Positions 47,925 to 59,420 are shown, numbered from the stretch's first letter. The stretch: DNA of 64,000 nt from Mytilus trossulus (GCF_036588685.1 NC_086375.1:11401916-11465915); one strand, 5' to 3'. Made by a program: numbers and translations. Notes: generated from the letters alone by a model not told the origin.

Positions 47925-48225
47925 AGTTATCAAAGGTACCAGGATTATAATTTAGTACGCCAGACGTGCGTTTCGTCTACATAAGACTCATCAGTGACGC
48001 TCATATCAAAATAGTTATAAAGCCAAACAAGTACAAAGTTGAAGAGCATTGAGGATCCAAAATTCCAAAACAGTTGTGCCAAATACGGCTAAGGTAATCT
48101 ATTCCTGGGATAAGAAAATCCTTAGTTTTTCGATAAATTCAAAGTTTTGTATACAGGAAATTTATAAAAATGACCATATAATTGATATTTATGTCAACAC
48201 CGAAGTACCGACTACTGTACGATAC
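47925..48225 (-). ncRNA. Hammerhead ribozyme candidate in HHR repeat, intact core
   Basis: On the minus strand: CTGATGA (47988-47994), stem II GTCT/AGAC with a TATGT loop, GAAAC (47970-47974), a short stem III CGC/GCG, cleavage triplet GTA, then CTAAATTATAATCCTGG. All invariant core bases are present. Stem I is weak in this copy because its 5-prime strand reads TTGATATGAGCGTCA. The repeat body runs on to GAAGAGCATTGAGGATCC, TACGGCTAAGGTAATC and ATTTATAAAAATGACC. Confidence 0.6.
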
Positions 48226-48487
48226 TCAACACGGCGCTTTGGCTCAGTTTGCCGTCGACGCTCGAGTAAAAATATCCCTTTAGCGTCTTCCGCTTCTCCT
48301 CAATGATGTATTATAAATTAGCACGTACACATCATCTATAGAAATAATAAGACATTAAAGAATAACCAAGTTCAACTTTGCCAGAAAGAGTTGGGACATT
48401 GATTTTTTAAATATTTAGGACACCAAGGAAAGTCCTTGTTCGCCACTACTAATACGATACGTGTGTGTCAATTGTTTTCAAAATGCC

Positions 48488-48715
48488 TTAAAGATGTGGT
48501 ATGATTGCCAATGAGACAAGTCTCCACAAGAGACAAAATGACACATTAACTAGCAACTATATGTCATTGTACGGCTTCCAACGATGAGCAAAGCCAATAC
48601 CTCCCATTCAGCTATAAAGGTCCCTGAAATGACAATGTAAAATAATTTCAATGAAAAAACTAACGGCCTTATTTATGTACAAAAAATGAACGAAAAACAA
48701 ATATGCATCACATAT
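48488..48715 (+). repeat. Dispersed repeat R3 with readable empty site
   Basis: AGATGTGGTATGATTGCCAA, GAGACAAGTCTCCACAAGAG, AACTATATGTCATTGTACGG and AATGAACGAAAAACAAATATG are in order. The flanks ATGCCTTA and ATTCTAGTACTG correspond to the uninterrupted GATTCTTAGTACGG in copy 1 near 46830, giving approximate element borders. Confidence 0.7.
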
Positions 48716-49544
48716 TTACCATTCTAGTACTGTTTACCATTTTGCTATTTGATGAGGTACTTTCCGAATTGAATCTCCCTTGGAGTTCAGTTTTTATTGT
48801 ATTTCACTTTTTACGCTTAAATAGTAAATGCTTCAAATATGCTACATTTATTTAACCACTATCATAAAACAAAGACTTCCTAATAAAAAGGGTCATCAAT
48901 TAAGATACGTACAGTTTTGACAGAGTAAAAAAAGTATTTTTTTAAATTTTTAACTGTTTCTTCTTACGAGAAAAGCTGTTACGTACGACATATTTGGGGA
49001 TTTCTAAAATTTTGGTCATATGGAGTTATCTCAAGAAATGTGCATTAGCTTCCTGCTCATGTACGTTGATAAACCAACAGCTTGTTTCTGAATCCTATTA
49101 ATCATTCACTTGTTTTAATATGTAAATACAAATTTATATACATTACTTAACCTGAATTTATTTAATAAAATATGTTTACACTAATCAATAGTCATACTTA
49201 TTATTTGTCTTTTACATTCATTCTGCCACTTCCGGTAAAAAATCGTCTTTTAATTGCCATCAGAACTGCAAAATATTGTCGGTATTGACTCGGTACACAC
49301 ACTTTCAAAATGAAATAGTGTAGTGTAATTAAATGTTTAAGACAAATAAATACATTCCCTCTAGTATGTTCTTCATTGCTTTATGTAAGACTCTTATTCT
49401 TTGTTTTTAGTCTTAACTTTGAGTTTCAATCAGCAACTGGAGTTCTGTTTTAAGTGCGTGTTATCCTCTGTGTCCAGTTATTGTGAATAATTGTTTCTTC
49501 AGATATGTGAATATCGTTGAATTCATTTGTCATTATTCCAAAAC

Positions 49545-49830
49545 AACACTGCGTTGTTGGATTGTGTTGATTTTTATTCTTAAAGCCTTCTGTGTTATTT
49601 AATTGGTTTTTCTTTTATTTTTAAAGTTTTCTGCATTGTGGAATTATAGTGTTTTCTGCCTTATTGAATTGGGATTCCATTTATACTAAAAGCTTTCTGC
49701 ATTGTTGAAATGGGTTCTCTTTATACTTAAAGCTTCCTGCATTATTGAATTGGGGTTCCTTTTATTCTAAAAGCTTTCTGCACTATTGAATTGGGGTTAC
49801 CTTCTTGAATTGATGAATTGTGTTTTCCTT
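49545..49830. repeat. Minisatellite of about 43-bp units, longer array
   Basis: About six units marked TTCTGCATTGTTGAAATGGG or TTCTGCATTATTGAATTGGG, separated by TTTATTCTAAAAGC or TTTATACTTAAAGC; same unit as 47700-47885. Confidence 0.8.
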
Positions 49831-50214
49831 TATTTAAATAGCTATTTTCATTTACGAATTGACGTCTGCTTAATTTTACACACTCTTTTTGCACAGCTAC
49901 TTCTTCATATGTGTTTTTTAATATTGTAAATATAATTAAAATTGTATCATATAATTAACATTATTTACAGTACGCTTGTAATACGTATATGTTATACAAG
50001 CCACGTAATGTAATCTACTAGTACTATGAAAGTACATAAAAATAAAGAACTTAAACATGTTCAAAAGTACTTTTGTAACGTTTGCAATTGCGTAATTGAA
50101 TATGTTTTTATAAGAAAGTTTAAGAAGTAAACAAGAATTAATTGAACATATGAAATATCTGCTTAAATGTCATTATGTTTGAAAGTTATGACAAGATGTT
50201 GTAAATCAAAAAAA

Positions 50215-50460
50215 ATAAAATCATCAAAATACTGAACTCCGAGGAAAATTCAAAACGGAAATTCTCTTTTCAAATGGCCAAATCAAATAATAAAAGTTAT
50301 AAAACACATCAAATGAATGGACATTAACTGTCATATTCCTGACTTGATACATTCATTTTTGAATGTGGAACATGGTGGATGAACCTGGTTTTAAAGCGCT
50401 AAAATACTCACTTGTCTCACCAAATTCCATTATATTTACAACGATGCGTAAACAAAACGG
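50215..50460 (+). repeat. Dispersed repeat R1
   Basis: AAATACTGAACTCCGAGGAAA, AACACATCAAATGAATGG, CTGACTTGATACATTC, GGTGGATGAACCTGG and ATATTTACAACGATGCG follow the R1 order. An R7 scrap follows at 50480-50570. Confidence 0.75.
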
Positions 50461-50784
50461 ACATAATAAAATTAACGGTAACAATTGTCCTGCACCATAG
50501 GTATTCTGCTGTTTTCTGTTCTATGGTCGATCGGGTTGTTTGACACATTCCCCATTTTCATTCTCAATCTTATGATAAGTAAAATTGTCAAATTAGGGGT
50601 ACACCAGTCAAAGAAGCACAAAAAAAAAGCATAAACCAAATTTAACATCGTCGTTCATTGCTTACTTATTTTTGTATTTTAAATCAACCTATTAAGTATT
50701 GAAATATTTGAAAAGTCATGTTACTGAATGGCTAGGTTCATATCAACTCTAGTGTAGAATGACGTATTTAACGTCAGAATGTGA

Positions 50785-50870
50785 ATAGTTATCAAAGGTT
50801 CCAGGATTATAATTTAGTACGCCAGACGCGCGTTTCGTCTGCATAAGACTCATCAGTGACGCTGATGAGT
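50785..50870 (-). ncRNA. Hammerhead ribozyme candidate in HHR repeat, intact core
   Basis: On the minus strand: GCGTCACTGATGAGTCT, loop TATGC, AGACGAAACGCGCG, TCTGGCGTACTAAATTATA, ATCCTGGAACC. CTGATGA is at 50850-50856 and GAAAC at 50832-50836. The copy is truncated just 5-prime of GCGTCA, so the 5-prime strand of stem I is missing. Confidence 0.55.
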
Positions 50871-51060
50871 AAACGTCACATAAAGAGAGATATAAAATAT
50901 TTTTTTCGTTCAAAGTATTTTCAAAATCAACATAATGGCATTATAATAGAACAATAACATAATGGTGGGATGTTGAAAAGTGCAGAGCCTCGTCATATGT
51001 ACCAATGAAACACAATAAATCACACGTACACCAGCAAAAATGAAAGATAAAAAATAATTG

Positions 51061-51660
51061 GCTATGAACCCAATTCATTCATGTTTTATATAGATGTAAA
51101 TTAAACTGAAATAACTTTCAAACTGTGCTGCCGAGCATAATAAACCGGTACTCTATGTACTTCATTGAACCTAAATAATGTAACAAGCATGAAACTTATA
51201 ATAACTTTCATAGACTAAAAGAGTACTTACAATTATTTGAGAACATATATGTACTTAGAAATTAAAAAAACAAAAACAGTACATTTTCAAAACTATTTTT
51301 GTAAAATCGATTATTGCGTGGTTAAACATATTTATAGTAAAAAGAGTTTAAACTTTCAAGGAAGTAAAGAACATGAGTAACATCTGCCTTGATGTTTGAA
51401 TATTATGGCAATTTGATGTGCAATAATCAACAAAATGTTTTTTGTAAGAATTATGTTTTCTTTGGAAAAAAAGGGGGGGCTGTGGTATAGACATCAATGA
51501 GACAACAACACAACTCGAGAAACGATATCTAGTGGAAAGCAGACAGTAAATGAAAGAAATGTATGTCTGAGGACACGAATGCTCCTGTCCAAGCTTGGCA
51601 ATTTTGAAAATAAAAAATGGCCATAACTCTAGAGCTGTAAGTGACTTACTGGCAGAATTC
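51061..51660 (+). repeat. Tandem duplication unit 1
   Basis: AATTAAACTGAAATAAC, CTGCCGAGCATAATAAACCGG, ATTGCGTGGTTAAACATAT, AACATGAGTAACATCTGCC, and AACACAACTCGAGAAACG with CGATATCTAGTGG recur in the same order at 52089-52960. Confidence 0.75.
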
Positions 51661-51724
51661 GAACTCTGTCTACTAGTTTTTGGTTCTTATGAGCTCCATA
51701 AAATTTTGATTAAATTTTTTATTA

Positions 51725-51890
51725 ACGCCAAACGCGCGTTTCGTCTTTAAAAAACTGATCAGTGACGCTCGAATCCAAAAAAGTTAAAAAGGTCAATTAA
51801 TATACGAAGTTGAAATTCCTAAAAGTTTTGCCAATACAGCTAAGGTAATCTACTTCTGAGGTAGAAAAGCCTTAGTCAACAGCTATTAAT
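51725..51890 (-). repeat. Hammerhead-bearing repeat (HHR), core mutated
   Basis: On the minus strand the first core block reads CTGATCA instead of CTGATGA; GAAAC and the CGCGCG stem III are kept. The upstream strand GGATTCGAGCGTCA is present. The rest of the repeat (GAAGTTGAAATTCC, GCTAAGGTAATCTACTTCTG) runs to 51890. Confidence 0.6.
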
Positions 51891-52088
51891 CAATTTCACT
51901 GTCTTTTGATGCATGTATACATAGACTAGGGAGTTGTATGACCCGCTGATAAACCCAGCTCAAATATAAACATTTAACTTAGGTCGATTTTGTATGTGAG
52001 TTTGAATCATTTATTATATTTCACCTTTTATATCTGTATGTCTATTCAAAAGACAGTTGAGTTCACTATTATCAAGGATAATTGAATT

Positions 52089-52960
52089 AATTATAAAACC
52101 TAATTCATTCGTGTGTTAGTTGAAAGTAAATTAAACTGAAATTACTTTCAAACTTTGCTGCCGAGCATAACAAACCGGTGCTCTAGGAACCTCATTGAAT
52201 CAAGATAATGTATCAAGAATGAAATTATTAATACAGGGTTTGACACTAACATTAGAGGATATGTAGTCCAAAGGAATAGCAAAAATTTCTTTTGGGAGTA
52301 CCGGTAGGCCACCTCTATCACAGGTAAGGGCAGCAACGCGGGCCGAACTAGCTAGGGTGTGGGGTTAGGGGCATGCAATTTCCTGTCATCTGAACACCTC
52401 AAAAACACACAAATGTTCATTTGAGGTCTGAAAATATTTTGGTTTTTATTTCTGATTAATTTAAGTTAACATTCAGTGACAGTGAATCAGTTTTATTACT
52501 CCTGAACTTTTCCCGCCAGAAAATTTTGAAAACTGAGATGCAAAATTCGCATTCTGAGCCAATTTCTTAGGCCTTGTTAGGTGGAGTTATTTGACATTTT
52601 ATTCCAGAATTATTTAGAAAAACAGTACATATTCAAAACAATTTTTGAAAAATCGGTAATTGCGTGGTTAAACATATTCATAGTAAAAAGTGTATAAGTT
52701 TAAAGGAAGTAATGAACATGAGTAACATCTGCCATAATGTTTGAACATTATGGCAATTTTTCTGTATAATAATCAAAAAAGTATTATTTGTAGGAATTAT
52801 GTTTTCTTTTAAAAAATAAAAGGGGCTGTGGTATAAACGTCAATGAAACAACAACACAACACGAGAAACGATATCTAGCGGATAGCAGACAGTAAATAAA
52901 AGAAAAATATGTCTGAAGACACGAATGCCTCTGCTAACGCTTTGCAATTTTGAAAGTTAA
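52089..52960 (+). repeat. Tandem duplication unit 2 with private insert
   Basis: Paralogue of 51061-51660. Between AAATTATTAA (52230) and GAATTATTTAG (52610) it holds about 380 bp not present in unit 1 (with GGTAGGCCACCTCTATC and GTTTTATTACTCCTGAAC). That insert has no recognised frame or inverted ends. Confidence 0.7.
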
Positions 52961-55878
52961 ATTTAACATTCGACTTGTAACACACTAAAATGCATATCCT
53001 AATTATAAAAAAGAATAAAATAATAAATTTACGATGCATAGACTCGACAGCAATGATCAGTTCTTCGTGTGTATCAAATCTAGACGCCATCAAATTAATA
53101 ACTCTAGAATGGTACGTGAACCACAGTCAAAGTTCGAACCGTTTCTGCTAGTTTTGGTTTCTATCAATGTACATGAGCTCTATAAATTTAGATGAAGAAA
53201 GTTAAAGTGCAAAAACGAAAATTGGACGGAAGGACGGTAAATGAAAACCCTTAGTGCCCTGGGCTTACGTCGGATGCATAAAAATCGACATTTGTTGTAC
53301 CATACGTCAAGTTTTTAATCGTCCCTATAAAATCAAGTAACACCAAATTGTTCAAATCATAACAAATATTAGATCATCTGACATAAGACAGCAACTAACA
53401 AGGTTCAAGACATTGTAAATGATATGAAATTCGTGTTCATCGATTTGTCTAAAATTCTTTCATTCGATATGTAACACACTATTAAATCTAGACGCTATCC
53501 AAATACGGTCATATAACCCCATATAAGTTAAACAAAAAATATAAATAGATTGCGAACTCGTGCAATTGAATTTTTCTATGTCTGTTTGATTTAATATGTT
53601 AGTTTGAAACGATCTTAATTATCGTTTTAAACTAAAATCCAAATGTATTTTACCTTGTTTAACTTCCAATGTTACATTCTTTTCGATGTAATGACTAAAC
53701 AAGCCTAGTTCGTGCGTAATCCATCTCTATCTAAAGAGGTCAATTAAAATTCACATAAATATGAATTCCTTAATGTCAAATTATTCACTTGCAAGTGCAT
53801 AATTTATTAGGGAGGTGCATTTGCTATTTTTGACAAAACTGAACCAAAATGGTTGTTAAAAACAAATTATTATTTCACTATTTCATTAATAATAAAACCT
53901 AGGGAAAAAAATCATATTCTATTTCATTTATAGCTTAAATAAACTAGTAACTTTGAGGTTGTTGCTCCGTGTAAAATGTTTCTCAAATGCTTGTTTTATA
54001 ATTTATTTTTTCTTAGACTTTGTTCACACTATTGTTTGTCCGAATTTCGAGGAAAAAAAATAAGTTGATTATTTTCTTATCTTTAAGTATAATTTGAATT
54101 TGTTCGTGTCTAGCGTTATTTGTAAGTGTAGTTTCATAAGATATTTGCTTCGCTTCATGCAGAATGCATACATTGAATGTGAATCAACAAACAAAAAAAT
54201 AAGTCAGTTTTTAACCATTTAAAATTAATTTTAACATGTTTACAAAATTAGTATTAGTGATTTTGCAAGCTGTTTCTAAATTTGCATAATTTCAGTATAT
54301 ATAAATAGAGTCAAATTTCTTTCTTTACTAAAGACACTTTTAACAAAGGTATGTTTTACTATTATTATTTCCTTGTGGTATTTACTAGCCCAGGAGTCAG
54401 CACTTTTGTGTTCACATGATATACCATCGATGTGTACATTTTCTGTACATTCATTGTTAATCAAATGCGCAATTACTCAAAACAAATCTAGCTAAGTCAC
54501 AGATATGACTTAGTCATATATAATCAAAGGAATTCGCAATATTTGTTATTTCCCGGGGGTTTTTTTTGCATAAAAAACGTCGAACTTTTTGGTTTCTAAT
54601 GCTTTTCATCCCCATTTGATTTGGCTTTTTAATGATTTGATTCAAGCGTCACTGTTCGATCTTGGAGTAGACAAAACGCGCTCTAGCTAACAAGTGAATG
54701 TGTATTTTGAAGAAATATTTTTATTTTTTTTCTCATTTTTGAGACAAATTTGAATAACAGGAAATCATGGTTTGTTTTAGAAAAAAGATTTTAGAGTTCC
54801 GGAAATTTTTTTATTGAAGCAATTCAGTCAGAAACTTTACTTTTTACAACAAACAGATTTAATTTTCATAAGCTGTTTCTTTAATTTAAAATTTAAAAAC
54901 TTTAAGGTACTTTTCAATTTAGTCGTTGTTGCTCTTTCATTACCGAAGACACTCTGATGAATATAGGTGTTGATAAATTATTCTAACATATACTATTTCA
55001 GTATTGGTGACTTAAGTAAAAATTGTCATTATACTATCGGAAACATGAAGAGGGGTTTGAAAAACAATGTCACTCTTATTTTATATCCAAATTCAAAATC
55101 AAAGCGTTTCTATTTTGTTTTAAAGTCGTAATTTACTTACATCCTTTGCTAATGAATTTAATAAGGCGATGGCGTTAGTAATAATGTATTTTGTGCATGT
55201 GAATTAATTCATTCCTTTCAACTTATTAACGTCCTGGTGAACCTAACACATAATTTACAATTAACAGCTTTACATATGACCATGACGTCATAAACTTTTT
55301 TTAAATGATTTAATCCTTAAAAGAATAGAGTTTATTATTCAAGTATTATCAAAAATAACTGTATTTGTTTCTGTTTATTTGAAATGATTTTAAAAATATG
55401 TGGTGCACTAGAAGTTTTATATACCGCGTGCTTTACACCTCATCTTATATGGAATTTCTTCATAGACAGAAACAAATGTTACAGCCATTCCTGAATAGTT
55501 AGTTCTATATAGTTACAAACGTAATAATTTTTTGAACCAATCAAAGGTATATATTTATTCTTATGAATAAGTAGTGGCTAGCTTCTTTATACCAGATAAG
55601 ATTTCATACTATTTGAATCTTTTGTAATCATGCACCAGTATATTTAGAATTAGTTCTCCGAGTGAGTTTTATATCATAAAAAATCATGATTTCCCTATTC
55701 TAATACATTATTACTGCGACTCAATTTTCAAGGAAAACAGTGTTACTGTTTTTCAAAGATGGGACTGTAGAACCCAAATTAAACACTATTTACCTATACC
55801 ATTTTAGTCCCCTGGGATTATAAATAGTCAAAAGTTTAATGATGGTCCAGCTTTCCAAATTAACATTTTATCTGCTAG
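52961..55878. other. Long AT-rich stretch, no gene seen
   Basis: No supported gene. A decayed hammerhead-repeat scrap may lie near 54640-54680 (AAGCGTCACTGTTCGATC, GACAAAACGCGC). Otherwise no repeat, inverted end or coding segment could be supported by eye. Confidence 0.4.
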
Positions 55879-55879
55879 T

Positions 55880-56125
55880 AAAAAGTAAAAACACAAAAAT
55901 ACTGATTTCCGAGGAAAATTCAAAAAGGAAAGTCCAAAATCAAATGGCAAAACCAAAAGTCCAAACACAGCAAGCGAATGCATAACAACTGTTTTTTTAA
56001 TGACTTGGTACAGACATTTTCTTATGTAGAAAATGGTGAATTGAACCTGGTTTAATAGCTAGCTAAACCTCTCACTTGTATGACAGTCGCGTCAAATTCC
56101 ATTACATTGTCAACGATGCGTGAAC
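55880..56125 (+). repeat. Dispersed repeat R1
   Basis: AAATACTGATTTCCGAGGAAA, TCAAATGGCAAAACC, CTTATGTAGAAAATGGTG, AATAGCTAGCTAAACCTCTC and ATTGTCAACGATGCGTG follow the R1 order and are very close to the 175-418 copy. A scrap of the R1 start recurs at 56445-56500. Confidence 0.8.
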
Positions 56126-56727
56126 AAAACAAACATACTCCACAAACTTTAAAGAATCGTAAAGGCCATTGTACATGATGTTAAAAAGCGTGGGTAAAGA
56201 TAACTATCCTAGAGGTACCATTATCTAAAACATCAGAGAATTTTGTTTTCTAGCCAAATAGATTTTCGTTTGTACTTTTATTTTTTTCTATAATCGGTCA
56301 GGAAATTTATTTTATTATTTTGATCCGCTATACACAACATTTAATCTTATCAACGAAGAATATAGATTTGAGACTGGTATCAGAGCAAAATGGATTAGTT
56401 ATAATTATAGTATAATTTTATTCATTTAAAGAAAATCAAAAGTAAAATCACAAAACTACCGAACTCCTTGAAAAATTCAAAATGGAAAGTCCCTAATAAA
56501 ATTAACGAGTTGGAGTCAATTCTATGGTAATTAGTTTGTCAGCTATTTTTTTTTCATTCTAGCAAACAAATATTTGAATAAAACAAATGTAAATTATGCT
56601 GATATAAAATTAAAGACATTGGTATTCCTACAATTTGCAAATCTTTCACAAATAGTTTTGCATAGTCAACTTTTGCTTTAAATTGATGTTTTACAGATTC
56701 ACTAAGACAAAATGAATATATAAAAAA

Positions 56728-57066
56728 TAAGATGCGGTATCATTGCCAATGAGACAACTGTCCAAAGGAGACCAAAATGACACAGACATTAACAACTATA
56801 GGTCACCGTAAGGCATTCAGCAATGAGCCAAGCCCATACCGCATAGTCAGCTTCATCAAAGGCCCCGATCAGACAATGTAAAAGAATTCAAACGAGAAAA
56901 CTAATGGTTTTATTTACATAAAAATGTTAACAAAAAACAAATATGTAACACATAAAACAAACGACAACCACTGAATTACAGGCTCCTGAATTGGGACAGG
57001 CACATACTTAAATAAAATGGCGGGGTTAAACATGTTAGCGGGATCCAAACCCTCCCCCTAACCTTG
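56728..57066 (+). repeat. Dispersed repeat R3, longest copy
   Basis: AGATGCGGTATCATTGCCAA, GAGACAACTGTCCAAAGGAG, AACTATAGGTCACCGTAAGG, AGCCAAGCCCATACCGCATAG, AAACGACAACCACTGAATTAC, AGGCTCCTGAATTGGGACAGG and AACCCTCCCCCTAACCTTGG. This is the fullest version in the window (about 340 bp) and serves as its reference. Confidence 0.8.
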
Positions 57067-57385
57067 GACAGTGGTATAACAGTACAACACAAAAAGAAAT
57101 ATAAAATCAGATGTATTTAATAAATGACATTATATTTGGTTGATTTCTATTTTGAATTCACAATGTAACACGAGATTTGAGATGGGTTGAATATCGAGGC
57201 TATTGGAACCTTATCGACAAAATATTTCAGAGTGACGTACATTTTATTATTATAATATTTCATCAACTTGAAGTTATTTGATAAACAATTAAATAGCAGT
57301 CATGAAGCGCGTCTCCTAATATTCATTGAACAACCGGCTTAAATTAGAATAAACATTTATAATCCTTTTTATTTGCAGAAAAAAA

Positions 57386-58606
57386 ATGAAAATGAGGGCT
57401 TTTCTGGTTTTGTCTCTTCTGATAGTCGAAGCCTTTGCAAACCGGTACCGCTATTACAGATATTCAAAATTAAAACCACAAGACGTCCCAGAATGTATGA
57501 GTCCAGGCCTTGTTGCGCAATTTGAAGACAATCCGAAACTAAAGGGATATATAATAGAACGACATCAAGGCCTTTCAAACTCTGCAAGAATAAACTTTCA
57601 GAAATATAACAAATATCCAGCAATAGAAAACTTTCTTAAGTCTCTAGGTAATAGACCATCGATTGGGCCATCAGGACAGAAAATATATGCTTATGACGAA
57701 GTAATAGGCACAACTGTAGAAAATCGAAAAATATATTTAGTAAAGATCTTCAAAAAAGATATGCATAAACGAACCAGATATTCCAAACGTATGAGGAAGC
57801 CTGCAATTTTGATAGATGGTACATTACACGCACGAGAATGGATCTCACCGGCGGTAGTGCTGTATTTCATTAACCAACTTAAGAATAATCCTCAACAGGA
57901 TCCTGCCATAGAAAAATTGGTCGACATGTATGACTGGTATTTCATCCCTGTAGCCAATCCTGATGGTTACGTTTATACTTATACCACAGATCCTTGCTGG
58001 AGGAAGAATCGACGACAGACTTCGTCAGACCCTGTTTGTTATGGTGTTGATTTAAATAGAAATTTTGGTTATGATGACAAAACGTGGGATCCTTCTGTTG
58101 GCGGATCAACAGATCCTTGTAATTATAATGGTTATACCGGTACCGGTCCATTTACGGAGGAGGAAACTAAAGCTGTGATGAAAGTGATGAACAGAAAGGG
58201 TGTGAACTTCGTTGCTTACTTTTCTTTCCAAAGTTATAGTCAGATATGGGCATATCCTTGGGGATACAAAAAGGAAGCATTACCTGATGCAGAAGATCTC
58301 AGGAAGGCTGCTCAAGTAGGAGCAGATGCGATATTTGCTAAGAGCAAAAGGATATACAGAGTGAACCAATCTGCCCGTATTCCAGAATTTGGACTAATTG
58401 CTGGAGCTTCAGATGATTATGCAAGAGGTGGAGCAAACATTAAGTACTCGTATACAATTGAACTTCGGGATACAGGAGAGAAAAAATTCTTTCTACCTGC
58501 ATCAGAAATCACTCCTAATGGCGAAGAAATGCTGGAGGGAGTAAAAGCTTTTGCAAACTACATCTACAAGCCTCGAAGAAAATACTATTATTATAAAAAA
58601 TGGTAA
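57386..58606 (+). CDS. M14-family carboxypeptidase homologue lacking a zinc-ligand His
   Basis: A single uninterrupted frame of 406 codons. Residues 1-18 are a signal peptide. The catalytic-domain fold starts near residue 70 (NFQKYNKYPAIENFL), so the pro-region is only about 50 residues, shorter than the usual 90 or so. LHAREWISPA (H148, E151) supplies two zinc ligands; W205-R206, N224-R225 and the general base E359 in YTIELRDTG are kept. The third zinc ligand, His in the family motif HSYSQ, reads Gln (SFQSYSQ, Q282), and the position expected for Tyr248 of carboxypeptidase A appears not to be Tyr (EFGLIAGASDD). Both protein ends are Tyr/Arg/Lys rich (RYRYYRY; KPRRKYYYYKKW). TTTGCAG just before the ATG could be a 5-prime UTR acceptor. 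AATAAA at 58669 is followed by an A-run. Family is certain; peptidase activity is doubtful. Confidence 0.9.
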   Translation: MKMRAFLVLSLLIVEAFANRYRYYRYSKLKPQDVPECMSPGLVAQFEDNPKLKGYIIERHQGLSNSARINFQKYNKYPAIENFLKSLGNRPSIGPSGQKIYAYDEVIGTTVENRKIYLVKIFKKDMHKRTRYSKRMRKPAILIDGTLHAREWISPAVVLYFINQLKNNPQQDPAIEKLVDMYDWYFIPVANPDGYVYTYTTDPCWRKNRRQTSSDPVCYGVDLNRNFGYDDKTWDPSVGGSTDPCNYNGYTGTGPFTEEETKAVMKVMNRKGVNFVAYFSFQSYSQIWAYPWGYKKEALPDAEDLRKAAQVGADAIFAKSKRIYRVNQSARIPEFGLIAGASDDYARGGANIKYSYTIELRDTGEKKFFLPASEITPNGEEMLEGVKAFANYIYKPRRKYYYYKKW

Positions 58607-59319
58607 AGCCATGTGTATAAAAGGAAGTTTGCATAATTGCTTAACATAGCATTTAGAAAATTCAAAAAAATAAAGAAAAAAAAATTGAATTGTATCTTTA
58701 CATTCTTTTCAACATTTACGAGTATAATATATTCGCGATAAACTTAATGAAAGAGTAGAGAGCAATGAGAATGAAGAAAATCACAATAGCTAGTTAAACA
58801 TCTCACGTTTAAACAGTTGCATAGAATTCAATTATATAAAAAAAAAAATATTGAGAATTTTTTTTAGACATAATAGGAAAAAATGGCAACAATCGGGTTA
58901 CAGTAGACACCATTGTAATATAATCCTAATCGAATAACTATTTCCACAAAGATACACAAATGGCATTCATTCAAGATTTCAAAGAGCCAGTTGCTCTCTT
59001 TTTACACAGAACTTATACAAATGGCCGTGTTTTGAGTTGAACAGCATGGGCGTGAGAAATCGTAAAACGGAGGAAAATGTATTCTATAATCTCAATGTTT
59101 GGTCGCGGATATTGTTTTCTATATCGAGAAATAAGCTTTTTTGTATTTTTTTTAACCTTCTTCGTGTCATCTCCCATTTAAAGCAGTTTATGCTATGCAA
59201 ATGTTGAAAGAAACTCCGCTTCATCTTATAGTTTGAATCAAATAGTAAGTTGTTTTAACTACTCCTACGACTCTATCGTTTATTCCTACAACATCATCTA
59301 TCACATTTTGGATACAATA
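58607..59319. other. Downstream of carboxypeptidase gene
   Basis: AATAAA at 58669-58674 followed by an A-rich run is the likely polyadenylation signal. Nothing else is recognised up to the hammerhead repeat at 59320. Confidence 0.45.
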
Positions 59320-59420
59320 GTCAAAGGTACCAGAATAATAATTTATACCCCAAACGCGCGTTTCGTCTCCATAAGACTCATCAGTGACGCTCAGACCAAT
59401 AATCGTCAAATATAACAAAT
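59320..59420 (-). ncRNA. Hammerhead ribozyme candidate in HHR repeat, intact core
   Basis: On the minus strand: GAGCGTCACTGATGAGTCT, loop TATGG, AGACGAAACGCGCG, TTTGGGGTATAAATTATTAT, TCTGGTACC. CTGATGA is at 59388-59394 and GAAAC at 59360-59364. Stem II is perfect; the closing strand of stem III is weakened (TTGGGG). Confidence 0.55.

Larger units (their letters stand above)
48225..49860 (+). repeat. Segmental duplication, copy 2
   Basis: Paralogue of 46180-47900 in the same order. It lacks the inverted-repeat element present at 46211-46606 and instead holds an R3 insertion at 48488-48715, which copy 1 lacks. Shared later blocks include AACCAACAGCTTG and the TTGAATTGGGGTTCC minisatellite. 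Confidence 0.65.

Noticed and set aside
57369-58151. Minus-strand frames opposite the carboxypeptidase
   Set aside because: They are shadows of the plus-strand coding sequence, which has clear family motifs.
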